From positions 515,921-579,920 of the forward strand of contig NZ_RJJW01000001.1 of the NCBI RefSeq assembly GCF_003781945.1: a stretch of 64,000 bases of DNA. The letters are read 5' to 3'. Shown here one piece after another: positions 15,168 through 24,229 of the stretch. The position numbers were made by a program, and so were the translations under genes. The stretch's first letter is position 1. Each line of letters opens with the position of its first letter. The DNA is from Halorubrum sp. CSM-61 (GTDB lineage: Archaea; Halobacteriota; Halobacteria; Halobacteriales; Haloferacaceae). Under the pieces are notes generated by a model. That model did no database searches. It saw only the letters and a list, made by a program, of their open reading frames with translations, and had not been told where the DNA came from.

Positions 15168-16226
15168 TTAGTCGGTAACTGTGGTTCCCTGATGACGCTT
15201 CTGCCGGAGCGACGAAATCGTCGTGTACAGAATCGCGAAGGCGACGACGACCGCCGCGCCGATAACCAGTACCAGCCCGATCAGCTCGAGCGTCGGGCTT
15301 CCAACGTAGGAGCCGATCTCGCCGATACCCACGGCGATGGCACCGATCAGGAGCATCCCGCCGAAGTAGATCTTGATGCCGTCAGCGTCGACGACGGCGG
15401 TCGCAGCAGAGCCGATACGCGCACCGAGTGCGCTCCCGAACAGCAGCGGCGCGACGATACCGAGATTCACGCCGCCGCCCTGTCCGTAGAGATAACTTCC
15501 GAGACCGCCAGAGAAGACGATCTCGAACAGGTCGGTTCCGACGGCGACGGGTACCGGGACGCCGATCGCGTAGATCATCGCCGGCATCCGGATGAAGCCC
15601 CCACCGACGCCGAGGAAGCCGGACAGCAGGCCGGTCGCGAAGGCGACGGCGGTGATGACCCACGCGGAGACGCGGACGTCGCCGCGGAGCGTCACCATCG
15701 GCGGAATCCGAACGGTCTGCTGAATCGTTTTGGCGATTTCTGGGATCTCGTACTCGTCGAGGTCCTTGTCAGCAGCCTCATGATCGATTCCACCGCCGCC
15801 GTCGCTGTTGAGGGCGTCACGGGTCACCATCGCGCCGACACCGCCGAGCAAGACCACGTAGGCGATGCTGATGATGCCGCCCGCGAGCCCCATCGACTCG
15901 AGGTAGTAGACGCTAGCACGGCCGGCCTCAATTCCGATCGTCGTCCCGGTGATCATTATCGCGCCGAGTTTGTAGTCGACCTGCCCGAGGTCGTGGTGTT
16001 TCAGGGTCGCGATGACGGCCGTCCCGAACACGAACGCCATCCCGCTCCCGACGGCGACCGACGGTTCGTAGTCCAGCATCAGCAGGGCCGGGGTGACGAG
16101 GAACGACCCGCCCATGCCGAAGAAGCCGAACAGAACCCCGACGACGAGGCCGAAGCCGACGAACAGCGCCAGCATCTCAGGGCTCGTCCCCAAGCCGCCG
16201 AGCGCGTTGAGGAGACTATCGAGCAT
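15168..16226 (-). CDS. TauE/SafE-family sulfite/organosulfonate exporter-like permease
   Basis: This is a 352-residue polytopic membrane protein. It has two TauE/SafE repeats, each with the Gly-rich signature: GFFGMGGSFLVTPALLMLDY near the start and GFLGVGGGFIRMPAMIYAIG in the second half. There are about eight membrane helices with a charged cytoplasmic loop (HEAADKDLDEYEIPEIAKTI) between them. The family moves sulfite, sulfonates or related anions. ATG 16226 has a good Shine-Dalgarno GGAGGTGA just upstream, which decides it over GTG 16235. It overlaps the 3' end of the small membrane gene at 16216. Confidence 0.85.
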   Translation of the reverse strand: MLDSLLNALGGLGTSPEMLALFVGFGLVVGVLFGFFGMGGSFLVTPALLMLDYEPSVAVGSGMAFVFGTAVIATLKHHDLGQVDYKLGAIMITGTTIGIEAGRASVYYLESMGLAGGIISIAYVVLLGGVGAMVTRDALNSDGGGGIDHEAADKDLDEYEIPEIAKTIQQTVRIPPMVTLRGDVRVSAWVITAVAFATGLLSGFLGVGGGFIRMPAMIYAIGVPVPVAVGTDLFEIVFSGGLGSYLYGQGGGVNLGIVAPLLFGSALGARIGSAATAVVDADGIKIYFGGMLLIGAIAVGIGEIGSYVGSPTLELIGLVLVIGAAVVVAFAILYTTISSLRQKRHQGTTVTD

Positions 16227-16380
16227 TGGCTTCACCTCCCACCAAGAGCTTCATCAGATAGGGCCCGAAGAGCCGTTCGAGGCCACCGTAGCCCACGTAC
16301 AGCACGATCGCTTCCAGTAGTATCGTGCCGATAAGCAAGGCTGTCTCCGGATCCCATGTGGGAATCTCTAATCCTGCCAT
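16216..16380 (-). CDS. small membrane protein, DUF7512-like
   Basis: This 54-residue protein has one membrane helix (ALLIGTILLEAIVLYVGYGG) and a basic end. It overlaps the TauE start by 11 bases, and its 3' end contains the TauE Shine-Dalgarno, so the two are translationally coupled. Small proteins of this type accompany TauE/SafE permeases in haloarchaea and may be a subunit. The ATG at 16380 (MAGLEIPTW) is preferred to the longer frame. Confidence 0.7.
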   Translation of the reverse strand: MAGLEIPTWDPETALLIGTILLEAIVLYVGYGGLERLFGPYLMKLLVGGEANAR

Positions 16381-16482
16381 CGGTTCTCCCTCTGAGTTTC
16401 GAACACGGAAATTCGCTGTTTGCACATTTCTGCTCAGTAGCCTCTACCCGCCTCGTGCCTATAACGGTTTTGGGATTACTAT

Positions 16483-16490
16483 ACAATACT
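16483..16490. promoter_or_regulatory. AGTATTGT box between TauE operon and Usp gene
   Basis: ACAATACT lies in the divergent region between 16380 and 16613, flanked by TATA-like stretches (TTACTATACAATACTATATT). It could serve either direction. Confidence 0.55.
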
Positions 16491-16612
16491 ATATTCCGGT
16501 AACCTCGGCCAGACTATCGATAACTTATAGAAAACATATAGATGCTGGCAGCTCACGAAACTGCTCAGCGAAGATACCGTTGTCGACTATTTCTACAAAA
16601 TCGAACAAAACC

Positions 16613-17488
16613 ATGTTGTGGACACTCGACAAAAGTGTCGCTATGAGGGCCCTGTGCGCGACCGACCTGTCGGCTGCAAGTGAGGCCGCAATAGAGAACG
16701 AAACCTGCCTCGAGTGCTTGGGCCGTATCGGCGTCGATACGATCCACCTAGTGACGGTCGTTCCGGCGAACGTCCACTCCGGGATGCCCGGCGTGAATTT
16801 CGAAGAGCAACGTCGACGAGCGCTCGATCAGTATCGGACGGTCATCGAGGCCGCCGGATTCGACGTCGAGACTCACGTCGTCCGTGGGACCCCCTATCGA
16901 CGTATCAACGGCATTGCTGAGACCGTCCACGCCAATCTATCGGTCGTCAGCTCACGGGGACAAAGCCCGTTAGAGAACCGAATCATCGGCTCGACAGCCC
17001 GCAACCTCGCGCGGACGACTGTCGTTCCGTTGTTGGTCAACCGCGTCGAGCGGGGGACCGACGACCCCGAGGTTCTTCGAGAATACCTCTTTCAGCGTGT
17101 TCTCTTCGCGACGGACTTCTCTGAGAACGCCAACCGAGCGTTCGACGCCTTCTCGTACCTCCGTCACGCGACCGAGGAGGTGACGCTCGTTCACGTTCGG
17201 TCGCCGAAAGACGATGACGTCGACGCCGATGCCAGCCCACAGGAACAGTTGGCCGAGCATGCGAGCACGCTGGAAAACTGGGGCATCGAGACACAGGTCG
17301 AGGTCCGGCACGGTGATCCCGCCAACGAAATCCTCGCCGTCGAATCTGAGGTAACACCGTCAACGGTCCTTGTCGGGTCGAAAGGGAGAAGCCGTATCCG
17401 ACGGCTCCTGTTGGGGAGTGTCTCCGAGGAGATCGTCGCACAGGCAGCTGGAAACGTCTTTCTCGTCCCGCCACCCCGGGCAGTCTGA
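16613..17488 (+). CDS. universal stress protein with two UspA domains
   Basis: This 291-residue protein has two tandem Usp domains. Domain 1 (about 11-145) starts MRALCATDLSAASEAAIENE and ends with the nucleotide-loop region SSRGQSPLENRIIGSTARNL. Domain 2 (about 155-291) starts RVLFATDFSENANRAF and ends VGSKGRSRIRRLLLGSVSEE. The G-2x-G-9x-G(S/T) loops are present, so ATP binding is likely. An unusual CLECLG pair lies in domain 1. ATG 16613 or ATG 16643 could be the start. It is divergent from the TauE operon and shares its AGTATTGT region, so it probably responds to the same signal. Confidence 0.85.
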   Translation: MLWTLDKSVAMRALCATDLSAASEAAIENETCLECLGRIGVDTIHLVTVVPANVHSGMPGVNFEEQRRRALDQYRTVIEAAGFDVETHVVRGTPYRRINGIAETVHANLSVVSSRGQSPLENRIIGSTARNLARTTVVPLLVNRVERGTDDPEVLREYLFQRVLFATDFSENANRAFDAFSYLRHATEEVTLVHVRSPKDDDVDADASPQEQLAEHASTLENWGIETQVEVRHGDPANEILAVESEVTPSTVLVGSKGRSRIRRLLLGSVSEEIVAQAAGNVFLVPPPRAV

Positions 17489-17586
17489 GAGAAGCAACAC
17501 CAGGGCTGCGATATCGTTGGGCGTCGGCAGCCCTTGACAGCTCTCAGGACGTGTGGAGGTCCACGAGACGGCCCCCCACGGAGCAT

Positions 17587-18873
17587 TCAGTCTTCAGTGA
17601 CGCTTCCCCTTCCGGCCCTCACAGGCGCGGGTGGCTCGTGAGTACCGAACTCGGGATGGGTCTCCTCCATCCAGAGAGACACCACAGCGCCGGAAACGAA
17701 CATCAGACCAGCGGTCAAGTAAAACGCAGCTTCAACGTTCACGAACTCCATCGAGAGTCCAATCAGGACCGCGCCGACAGCGTACCCGGAGTCGCGCCAC
17801 ATCCGGTAGACGCCCATCCCCGCCGACCGCCACGTCGGGTGGGCGGCGTCGCTCGGCACCGTCATCAGGTTCGGGTACAGCAGCGCCATGCCGAGCCCGG
17901 AGATACCGGCCAAGACTGCCCACGGGATGTAGCTATCGACGAGCACCATCCCGAGGACGCCCGCGCCAGCGAGGAACATCCCCGCGATGACTGGCGGACG
18001 GCGACCAATGCGGTCCGCAAGCCCACCGGTCGCAATCTGGAGGAAGTACATCGCGCTGTGAACACCGACGACAACCCCGACCGCTGCGATGCCGAGACCC
18101 TGGCCCGTCAGGTACAGCGGGACGGCGATCCAGAACAGCGTGTCGACGAAGTTCTCGATGTGACCGGCCTGCGCCGCGGCGAACAGCGTCCGGTCGCCGT
18201 ACGTCGCGCGCTTTATCACTTCGTTGAACGGCAGGTTTGCATCGTGGTGGTCGTCGTCACCCTCGGCTTGGGCGTACTGGACGGTCTCCCTAATCAGGAA
18301 GATTGAGATGAGGAACGCCAGCACGACAACGACGCCGAGGAAGTAGAACGGCTCAGGCCGCAGACTCCACTGGCCAGCGATGACGCCCGTGACCCAGGCG
18401 CCGACCGCGACGCCGGTATAGCCGAACGCTTCGTCGATGCCGACCGCGAGACCACGCTGGTCTGGGCCCGCGAGGTCGATCTTCGCGTTGATCGCCATAC
18501 TCCAGGTCAACGCCTGGTTGACACCCAGCAGGATGTTCCCGACGGTGATCCAGCCCCAACTTGGGGCGAAGATGAGGATGACCGGCAGTGGGAGCGCGGT
18601 CGCCCACCCGGCGATGAGGACGGGCTTGCGGCCGTACTCCTCGCCCCACTTGCCGGCGTAGAGATTGAGGAGCGACTTCACGATGCCGAACGACACGACG
18701 AATGAGCCGATCACCAGGAACGACTCGACGCCGAGGACGTCCTCCCCCAGCACGGGGACGACGGTTCGTTCGGAGCCGATGGTCAGCCCGGTCGCGAAGA
18801 CGAGCAGGACGTGCAGCGAGAACTGCCCGAGGTGCTCGCGGATTCCTTGTTCGAGTTCAGTTGTCGTAGGCAT
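17587..18873 (-). CDS. MFS transporter
   Basis: This 428-residue permease has about 12 membrane helices. The MFS signature loop appears as AGKWGEEYGRKPVLIAGWAT after helix 2 and again as GGLADRIGRRPPVIAGMFLA after helix 8. Other MFS landmarks are LAVGIDEAFGYTGVAVGAWV in helix 5 and a long charged central loop (QAEGDDDHHDANLPFNEVIK). The substrate is not evident. Its place among sulfur-anion transporters suggests a sulfur compound or its by-product. It is the last gene of a probable minus-strand run starting at 22305. Confidence 0.85.
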   Translation of the reverse strand: MPTTTELEQGIREHLGQFSLHVLLVFATGLTIGSERTVVPVLGEDVLGVESFLVIGSFVVSFGIVKSLLNLYAGKWGEEYGRKPVLIAGWATALPLPVILIFAPSWGWITVGNILLGVNQALTWSMAINAKIDLAGPDQRGLAVGIDEAFGYTGVAVGAWVTGVIAGQWSLRPEPFYFLGVVVVLAFLISIFLIRETVQYAQAEGDDDHHDANLPFNEVIKRATYGDRTLFAAAQAGHIENFVDTLFWIAVPLYLTGQGLGIAAVGVVVGVHSAMYFLQIATGGLADRIGRRPPVIAGMFLAGAGVLGMVLVDSYIPWAVLAGISGLGMALLYPNLMTVPSDAAHPTWRSAGMGVYRMWRDSGYAVGAVLIGLSMEFVNVEAAFYLTAGLMFVSGAVVSLWMEETHPEFGTHEPPAPVRAGRGSVTED

Positions 18874-18905
18874 TAGTTCGTGAGTTTAGTAGGTTCATTT
18901 GTGGG

Positions 18906-20081
18906 TTACAGTAGGAGGAACGCGGTACCGTACGCGAGGCCGAACGACAGGACAAATGACCCTGCCCACGCCCCGACTGTCAGGAGAATCTTTCTGGCAT
19001 CCACAGCTTCCCAACCGCCGACCGCGGCGCCGCTCCCGATAATGGCGCTGACGACAATCTCGTTGAACGAGACCGGGACGCCCAGCAGCACTGCCAGCTG
19101 TGCGATCAGGAACGACGGCACAAGCGCCGAGATCGAACGCCGCGGCCCGAGCGACGAGTAGTCCTGCGCCAGCGACTTGATCATCCGCGGCGCGCCCGTC
19201 CACGAACCGACGAGCATTCCAAGGCCACCGCCGACGAGCACGGCGAACGTCGAAACCATCCCCACCTCGTCAAGCAGTGGCAGCAGTGGTCCGACGGCGA
19301 GCCCGACTTGGCTCCCGCCCGCGGAGAACGCGACGAGCGAGCCGAGCGCGAGCAGCACCCGCCGTAGGCCGCCGTGTTTGTCACGACTGACGTCCCACCA
19401 GACGACGACCCCCACAGCCAGCGCCGCAAGGCCCGTAATGCCGACCGCCGAGACGAGCCCGTCGGCTGCCAGCACCCGCTGACCGAGCCCACGGACAGTC
19501 CCTGACGGGCTCCCCTCACCGAGAAAGCTGAACTGAACGTTCACGAGGACAGCTCCCACAAGGCCGGCTAGGATGGGAATGCTGTACCGTTCGGGGACAT
19601 CGGAACGCGGAAGGAGGCTCGCGATCGTGAACGCAATCCCGCCGCCGACGAACGGCGTTAGCATCCAGACGGCGGCGATCTGCTGGTACTTCGGCCAGAC
19701 CGGCGAGCCACCGAGCGCGAGCCCGACGCCGATAACAGCGCCGGTCACGGTGAACGCCGTCGCGATCGGATAGCCGGTCGTAATACCGACTGCCATCAGC
19801 CCCGCGCCCAATACGAGCACGAGAATGACGCCGGCGATCGGCAGGCTGATGCCGCCGACGAGGCCGCTCCCGATGGCTTCCGAGACGTTCCCTCCCTGCG
19901 TGACGGCGCCGGCGAAGCCGAACATGCCGACGAGGAACGCAGCCCGCATCGTCCCGATGGCGTTCGCGCCGACCGCGGGGGCGTACGGCGTCGCGCCGCT
20001 CGACCCGGCGCCGATGACCCACGCCATGAACAGGCTGGCGAGCGCTGCACCGATGAAGAGGGCGATGAGAGCGGGGTCCAT
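18906..20081 (-). CDS. PiT-family anion permease (phosphate or sulfate/thiosulfate)
   Basis: This 391-residue permease has the PiT-family inverted repeats, with signatures GANAIGTMRAAFLVGMFGFA near the start and SFNEIVVSAIIGSGAAVGGW near the end, and about ten membrane helices. The family includes phosphate transporters and CysP sulfate/thiosulfate permeases. Neighbouring YeeE halves, PRF and TusA favour a sulfur oxyanion here, but sequence alone cannot exclude phosphate. It is nine bases from the YeeE gene at 20091 and appears to belong to the same operon. Confidence 0.75.
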   Translation of the reverse strand: MDPALIALFIGAALASLFMAWVIGAGSSGATPYAPAVGANAIGTMRAAFLVGMFGFAGAVTQGGNVSEAIGSGLVGGISLPIAGVILVLVLGAGLMAVGITTGYPIATAFTVTGAVIGVGLALGGSPVWPKYQQIAAVWMLTPFVGGGIAFTIASLLPRSDVPERYSIPILAGLVGAVLVNVQFSFLGEGSPSGTVRGLGQRVLAADGLVSAVGITGLAALAVGVVVWWDVSRDKHGGLRRVLLALGSLVAFSAGGSQVGLAVGPLLPLLDEVGMVSTFAVLVGGGLGMLVGSWTGAPRMIKSLAQDYSSLGPRRSISALVPSFLIAQLAVLLGVPVSFNEIVVSAIIGSGAAVGGWEAVDARKILLTVGAWAGSFVLSFGLAYGTAFLLL

Positions 20082-20090
20082 AGAAGTGAG

Positions 20091-20549
20091 TTAGTCTGCG
20101 CCCGTCGCAGCGGTGTCACGCGCCTGGCTGCGGCTCCGCCAGTAGCCCTGCGCGTACGCGCCGAGGAACATCCCGGCGAGCGCCCAGAGAATCGTGATGT
20201 TGCCGACACCGAGGCTTGCGTACGCGGCGCCCGGACAGATGCCGGAGAGCCCCCAGCCGACGCCGAAGACGGCGCCGCCGACCAGAACGTTCCGGTCGAA
20301 CGGTTTCAGACGCCGCTCGTAGGGGTCGCCCGTGAGGGGTGCCGCGTCCCGAATTCGTGGCAACAGGGCGAACGCGATTCCGGAGACGATGGCGGCCCCG
20401 AACATCACGAACGGGAGGCCGAGGTCGTCGAACTGGAGGAAGTTCAGCACAACCTCCGGTCGCGCCATGTGGCTGAACCCGAGCCCGAACCCGAACACGA
20501 TGCCGCCGACGAAAATCAGCGGCTTGAACAGCGGGTGGCGGTCGCTCAT
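20091..20549 (-). CDS. YeeE/YedE-family half-transporter (DUF6691-like)
   Basis: This 152-residue membrane protein has about four helices. Conserved landmarks are FGFGLGFSHMARPEVVLNFL and FGVGWGLSGICPGAAYASLG, whose Cys sits where YeeE/TsuA proteins place thiosulfate-handling cysteines. It is the second half of a split YeeE; the first half is the overlapping upstream gene (ATGA overlap at 20546-20549). The pair should import thiosulfate or a related sulfur species. The long upstream extension of the frame is a shadow of its neighbour. Confidence 0.82.
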   Translation of the reverse strand: MSDRHPLFKPLIFVGGIVFGFGLGFSHMARPEVVLNFLQFDDLGLPFVMFGAAIVSGIAFALLPRIRDAAPLTGDPYERRLKPFDRNVLVGGAVFGVGWGLSGICPGAAYASLGVGNITILWALAGMFLGAYAQGYWRSRSQARDTAATGAD

Positions 20550-21103
20550 GGGCTCACCCCCAGCGCTGCGACGACCTGGGCGGTCCCGATGGCGACGGTC
20601 AGGAACGTCACCACGCCGACCAGCGACGTCTTCGACGCCGAGCCGACGCCGCAGACGCCGTGCCCGGACGTACAGCCCTTGCCGATTCGGGTTCCGATGC
20701 CGACCAGGATGCCACCGAGGAACAGCCGCCACGGCTGCACCTCTGTCATCCAGAGCGTCACTCCGGCGACCTCGTACAGCTGGCCGGTCGTCCCGGGTTC
20801 GTACAGCGAGCTCGTGACCAGCCCAGACTGGAACGTCGCCGCGAACGCCAGCCCGCCGAGGATGATGCCGGCCGTGAACACGAGCCGCCAGTCCCGGGAG
20901 CCGACGTACTGCTGGAAGCGGGACTGGTCGGAGACGTACGACAGCGTCGACTCCAAGAACGTACTCGCCCCGGCTGGGATACCCGTCCCGATGTAAATCA
21001 GAACGGTGCCGAGCCCGACGAGCAGTCCGCCGACGGCGTACCGACTAATCCCGTTCGGGAACAGGTCGGCGGCCGTCTGGAGCAGTACTGGATCAGTGAC
21101 CAT
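20546..21103 (-). CDS. YeeE/YedE-family transporter half (TsuA-like)
   Basis: This is a 185-residue membrane protein with about four to five helices. It has the diagnostic GKGCTSGHGVCGVGSASKTS with two Cys, and ends in AIGTAQVVAALGVSP. In TsuA such Cys carry thiosulfate through the membrane by transient S-S contacts. It starts MVTDPVLLQTAADLFPNG, just after the PRF gene (21112), and overlaps the second half by four bases. Together they form one split transporter in the PRF-YeeE-YeeE-PiT-MFS run. Confidence 0.85.
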   Translation of the reverse strand: MVTDPVLLQTAADLFPNGISRYAVGGLLVGLGTVLIYIGTGIPAGASTFLESTLSYVSDQSRFQQYVGSRDWRLVFTAGIILGGLAFAATFQSGLVTSSLYEPGTTGQLYEVAGVTLWMTEVQPWRLFLGGILVGIGTRIGKGCTSGHGVCGVGSASKTSLVGVVTFLTVAIGTAQVVAALGVSP

Positions 21104-21111
21104 CGGCGTCG

Positions 21112-22305
21112 TTAGTCACCCGCAAGCGAGTCCTGGCTGGCTGCGCAGTTGTTGGGGCCGAGTTCGAGCGTGAACGCTTCCTCGTCGTCGACGGCGTTCT
21201 GGCCGAGGTTCGTCGCGATGATGTCCTCGTAGTTGGCCGGCCGCGGTGGCATGTCCGAGAGGATCACCTCGACGAACTCCTGTTCGTCCATCGTGAGCGC
21301 GTCCATCTCGTCGACGAGCTCGCCGATGGGGGCGGTGTAGGTACCGTCGGCGGCGGGCTCGGCGGCGTCGCTGAAGTGGGCCCCGCCGACGAGCGTGTCG
21401 TCGGGCAGGGAGAGGACGCGCTCCTGCAGTGACTCATAGAGCATGCTCGCGGCCTCGGGGGCGCCGTCGTCACCCTCCTCGAGGTCCGGGCGGGCGACGC
21501 TCTCGACGAACAGCCCGTCGCCGGTCGCGAGCAGGCTGTCGTCGACGAGGTAGGAGGTCATCCCGGTCGTGTGGCCGGGCGTGTAGACCGCCTCGATGGT
21601 CGCGTCGCCGACCGTGAAGGAGTCGCCGTCAGCGGCCGTGGTCAGTTCGTCAGCGTAGGTGACCCCGCGGTCGACCGCGGCCTCGGGGATGACGCCCTCG
21701 ACGCCCTCCGCGTCCAGATTCCGCACGCCCGAGATGTGGTCGGCGTGGACGTGCGTGTCGAGCGCGTACTGCAGGTCGACGCCGAGGTCGTCGGCGTCCG
21801 CGAGGTAGCGGTCGGTGAACGCCCGCAGCGGGTCGATAATCGCGGCTTCCCCGTCGTCGTAGAGGAGGTAACCGAGGCAGCCCGAGGAGGGGCGCTGGTA
21901 CTGTAGCAGCGTGCCGGCGCCGTCGTAGCGCTCGACTTCGACGGCCTCGTAGATGCTCGCCCAGCCGTTCATCCCGTCCTCGAGGTGGTTCACGTCGTAT
22001 CCGCGCTCGGCGAGCGTGCCCGCGACGAACTCGCTGGCGCCGCCCTTCGCACACAGGACAGTCACCTCGCGGTCGTCGGGGATCTGCTCGAGGACGTCCG
22101 CGTCGATGTCGTCCTCGAGGAACTCAAAGTACGGCACGTTGATCGACGTGACGTTCTCGCCGTCGATACGCCACTCCTCGTAGTCTGATTGCATGCGCGC
22201 GTCGAGGAGGGTGACGTCCTCGCCGGCGTCGATACGATCCTTCAGCGTCTCCGGGTCGACAGTTTCGACGTCGACGTCCGGAGTCGGGAAGTCATCGGCG
22301 TTCAT
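21112..22305 (-). CDS. rhodanese-persulfide dioxygenase fusion (MBL fold)
   Basis: This is a 397-residue two-domain enzyme. Residues about 10-115 are a rhodanese domain with active-site loop CAKGGAS (Cys near residue 84). Residues about 125-360 are an ETHE1-like metallo-beta-lactamase domain with THVHADHISG, VYTPGHTTG, ATGDGLF and a late GAHF, which hold the metal. ETHE1-type enzymes oxidise glutathione or other persulfides to sulfite, and the rhodanese moves sulfane sulfur between carriers and sulfite/thiosulfate. The rhodanese is N-terminal here. Thiosulfate import, persulfide oxidation and sulfite export (TauE) form a plausible path. Confidence 0.88.
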   Translation of the reverse strand: MNADDFPTPDVDVETVDPETLKDRIDAGEDVTLLDARMQSDYEEWRIDGENVTSINVPYFEFLEDDIDADVLEQIPDDREVTVLCAKGGASEFVAGTLAERGYDVNHLEDGMNGWASIYEAVEVERYDGAGTLLQYQRPSSGCLGYLLYDDGEAAIIDPLRAFTDRYLADADDLGVDLQYALDTHVHADHISGVRNLDAEGVEGVIPEAAVDRGVTYADELTTAADGDSFTVGDATIEAVYTPGHTTGMTSYLVDDSLLATGDGLFVESVARPDLEEGDDGAPEAASMLYESLQERVLSLPDDTLVGGAHFSDAAEPAADGTYTAPIGELVDEMDALTMDEQEFVEVILSDMPPRPANYEDIIATNLGQNAVDDEEAFTLELGPNNCAASQDSLAGD

Positions 22306-22366
22306 GTTGTGCAGTCGTTTCTACTGGGTGGACGTACAAAAGCATTTGCATAGAAGTTCCCTAACT

Positions 22367-22380
22367 GCACAATACTAATC
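22367..22380. promoter_or_regulatory. AGTATTGT box, PRF promoter
   Basis: GCACAATACTAATC reads GATTAGTATTGTGC towards the PRF gene, 62 bases upstream of its start. Confidence 0.55.
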
Positions 22381-22507
22381 CGAGTATAGACGGCTCCGTT
22401 TCCCTCAACCATCCGAAATTAGGTATATAGGTCGGTGTATAGAGGACACACCGTTATTTGGGTTGGTAGAGTATTCCCAAGGACCGACAATCTTTTACTT
22501 GGGTGGT

Positions 22508-22520
22508 GGGTATTGTGCGA
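22508..22520. promoter_or_regulatory. AGTATTGT-type box, tusA promoter
   Basis: GGGTATTGTGCGA lies 35 bases upstream of tusA on its coding strand. Boxes thus face both divergent genes in the 22306-22554 intergenic region. The rest of that region shows no gene. Confidence 0.55.
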
Positions 22521-22554
22521 TAGCTCCAATACAGACAAACGGAGCAGATAACCA

Positions 22555-22800
22555 ATGAGTGCTGAATTCGACATTACGGAGACGCTAGACGTGAAAGGTG
22601 CATCGTGTCCCATGCCAGTGGTGAAAGCGAAGTCGGCCATCGACGAGCTCTCGGAGGGTGAAGTCCTCGAAGTGCTGGCGACCGACCCCGGAAGCATGAG
22701 CGACATCGACGGCTGGGCGTCCGGCACCGAGGGCGTCGAACTCGTCGACCAGGAGGAAGGCGACGACGTGTTCAAACACTACGTCCGCAAGACGGAGTAA
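22555..22800 (+). CDS. tusA: TusA-family sulfur carrier protein, copy 1
   Basis: This 81-residue TusA-fold protein has the signature LDVKGASCPMPVVKAKSAID, whose Cys carries the persulfide, and ends HYVRKTE. TusA proteins relay sulfane sulfur between rhodaneses, DsrE proteins and sulfur-using enzymes. The next gene (DsrE-like) starts three bases later, so this is a TusA-DsrE pair, a known sulfur-relay arrangement. It is divergent from the PRF operon, and both promoters have AGTATTGT boxes. Confidence 0.9.
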   Translation: MSAEFDITETLDVKGASCPMPVVKAKSAIDELSEGEVLEVLATDPGSMSDIDGWASGTEGVELVDQEEGDDVFKHYVRKTE

Positions 22801-22802
22801 CG

Positions 22803-23375
22803 ATGAGTACGGACACACCCGACGCGCCGGCCGACGACGCGCCCTCGCGTGCGGAACTGGCCGCGCGCGTCGACGAACTCGAGGACGCGCTCGCCGAAGC
22901 CACCAGTGACGACGACGGGAAGAAGATGAGCATCATCGCGACGAAGGGCACGCTGGACATGGCGTACCCGCCGCTCATCCTCGCCAGCACCGCGGCCGCG
23001 TTCGGCTACGACGTGACCGTCTTCCACACGTTCTGGGGGCTGGACATCCTCCACGAGGAGCGCTCGAAGAACCTCAAGCTCAGCTCCGTCGGCAACCCCA
23101 ACATGCCCGTCCCGAACGCGGTCGCCGCGCTCCCCGGCATGGACCGCGTCACGACGAAGATGATGGAAAAGAAGATCGCGGACAACGACACCGCCACCAT
23201 CGAGGAACTGCTGGAGACGAGCCTCGACATGGGCGTCGAGTTCCAGGCCTGTCAGATGACCATCGACCTGATGGGCTACGACGAGGCCGACTTCTACGAC
23301 GGCGTCACCACGGGCGTCGGCGCGGCGACCGCCCTCCAAGATATGGCCGACGCCGACATTCAGCTTCTCGTCTGA
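22803..23375 (+). CDS. DsrE/F-family sulfur-relay protein
   Basis: This is a 190-residue protein. A charged coiled N-terminus (SRAELAARVDELEDALAEAT) precedes a DsrE-like domain with MSIIATKGTLDMAYPPLILA, GYDVTVFHTFWGLDIL and a single conserved Cys in VEFQACQMTIDLMG. The family (DsrE2-like) accepts sulfur on this Cys from TusA. It is co-transcribed with tusA. The downstream 225 bases hold no gene. Confidence 0.85.
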   Translation: MSTDTPDAPADDAPSRAELAARVDELEDALAEATSDDDGKKMSIIATKGTLDMAYPPLILASTAAAFGYDVTVFHTFWGLDILHEERSKNLKLSSVGNPNMPVPNAVAALPGMDRVTTKMMEKKIADNDTATIEELLETSLDMGVEFQACQMTIDLMGYDEADFYDGVTTGVGAATALQDMADADIQLLV

Positions 23376-23600
23376 CTCCCGACGACGGACGAACCCGCGG
23401 TCCCGATTCTCGAACCACGGTTGGCATAGCGGGCGCCGTGCTGTCCCACACGGAAGGTATCGCTTCGACCGTCGTGAACCGCCTCGGGGTCAGGCCTCGA
23501 GGCACTCGCTTGTTCATCCGTAGACTGTAAGGAGGTCAGGGCGACGAAACCGGGAGTCGTTCGATCGCGCCACGGAGGAGCGCGAAACGCCGCTCGGCTG

Positions 23601-24227
23601 CTAGTCGGACTCCGCAGTGGTACGGTCGCGGCCGATCGCGCCTGCGAGAGCCAACAGGTAGCCCAGTCCGTACTGGACGTCCGGATCACGTAATCCGCGA
23701 AGCAGGCCGACCGCTCCGACCTGCTCGGGCGATTCACGCTCCGCTTCGCCGACGCTCTCTAGCAGCGTTTCGATGCCGTCGCGAGTATCGTCGTCAGCGG
23801 CCGTCTGCGCGACCTCGCCGACCGCAGCACCGGTGCCGGCCAGCGACGTGACCATCTCGTCGTCGAGCGCCGCGGTCGCCAACGACCCTACCTCCGCGAG
23901 TTCGGCCAGGTCGTCGAGCGTTCCGCTTTGCTGGAGCGCGAGCAACGTATCAAGGGCCTCCCGCAGGTCGTCGCCGTTCTCCCCGACCGTTTCGGCCAGC
24001 GCCACGGTCTCGTCGGTCGCCAGCCCGTCCGCAGACTCTGCCAGTGTCGATCCCGTGGCCGAGAGCTCGCGGACCATCTCGTCGTCGAGCGCGCTCTCGC
24101 CCAGCGAGAGCACGTCCAGTAGCTCGTTGACGGCGTCGAGGTGCTCCACGAACTCGGCGACCGCCTCGGGGTTCTGCTCGATCGCCGCTTCGAGGTCGGT
24201 CGGCGCGTTAGCCTGGTTCTCGGACAT
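23601..24227 (-). CDS. DUF1641-family protein
   Basis: This 208-residue acidic protein begins MSENQANAPTDLEAAIEQNP. Its C-terminal motif LLRGLRDPDVQYGLGYLLAL is the DUF1641 hallmark. Two internal repeats (SALDDEMVRELSATGSTLAE and AALDDEMVTSLAGTGAAVGE) suggest a duplicated helical core. DUF1641 proteins accompany sulfide:quinone reductases or formate dehydrogenases in many archaea, as here. ATG 24227 sits three bases beyond the SQR stop. The much longer upstream frame is a shadow of the SQR gene. The precise role is unknown, perhaps membrane docking of the flavoprotein. Confidence 0.82.
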   Translation of the reverse strand: MSENQANAPTDLEAAIEQNPEAVAEFVEHLDAVNELLDVLSLGESALDDEMVRELSATGSTLAESADGLATDETVALAETVGENGDDLREALDTLLALQQSGTLDDLAELAEVGSLATAALDDEMVTSLAGTGAAVGEVAQTAADDDTRDGIETLLESVGEAERESPEQVGAVGLLRGLRDPDVQYGLGYLLALAGAIGRDRTTAESD

Positions 24228-24229
24228 GG

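Noticed and set aside
15192-16334. 380-codon plus-strand ORF opposite TauE/SafE
   Set aside because: It is the shadow of a clear membrane protein, hydrophilic and full of Arg/Asp without a fold signal.
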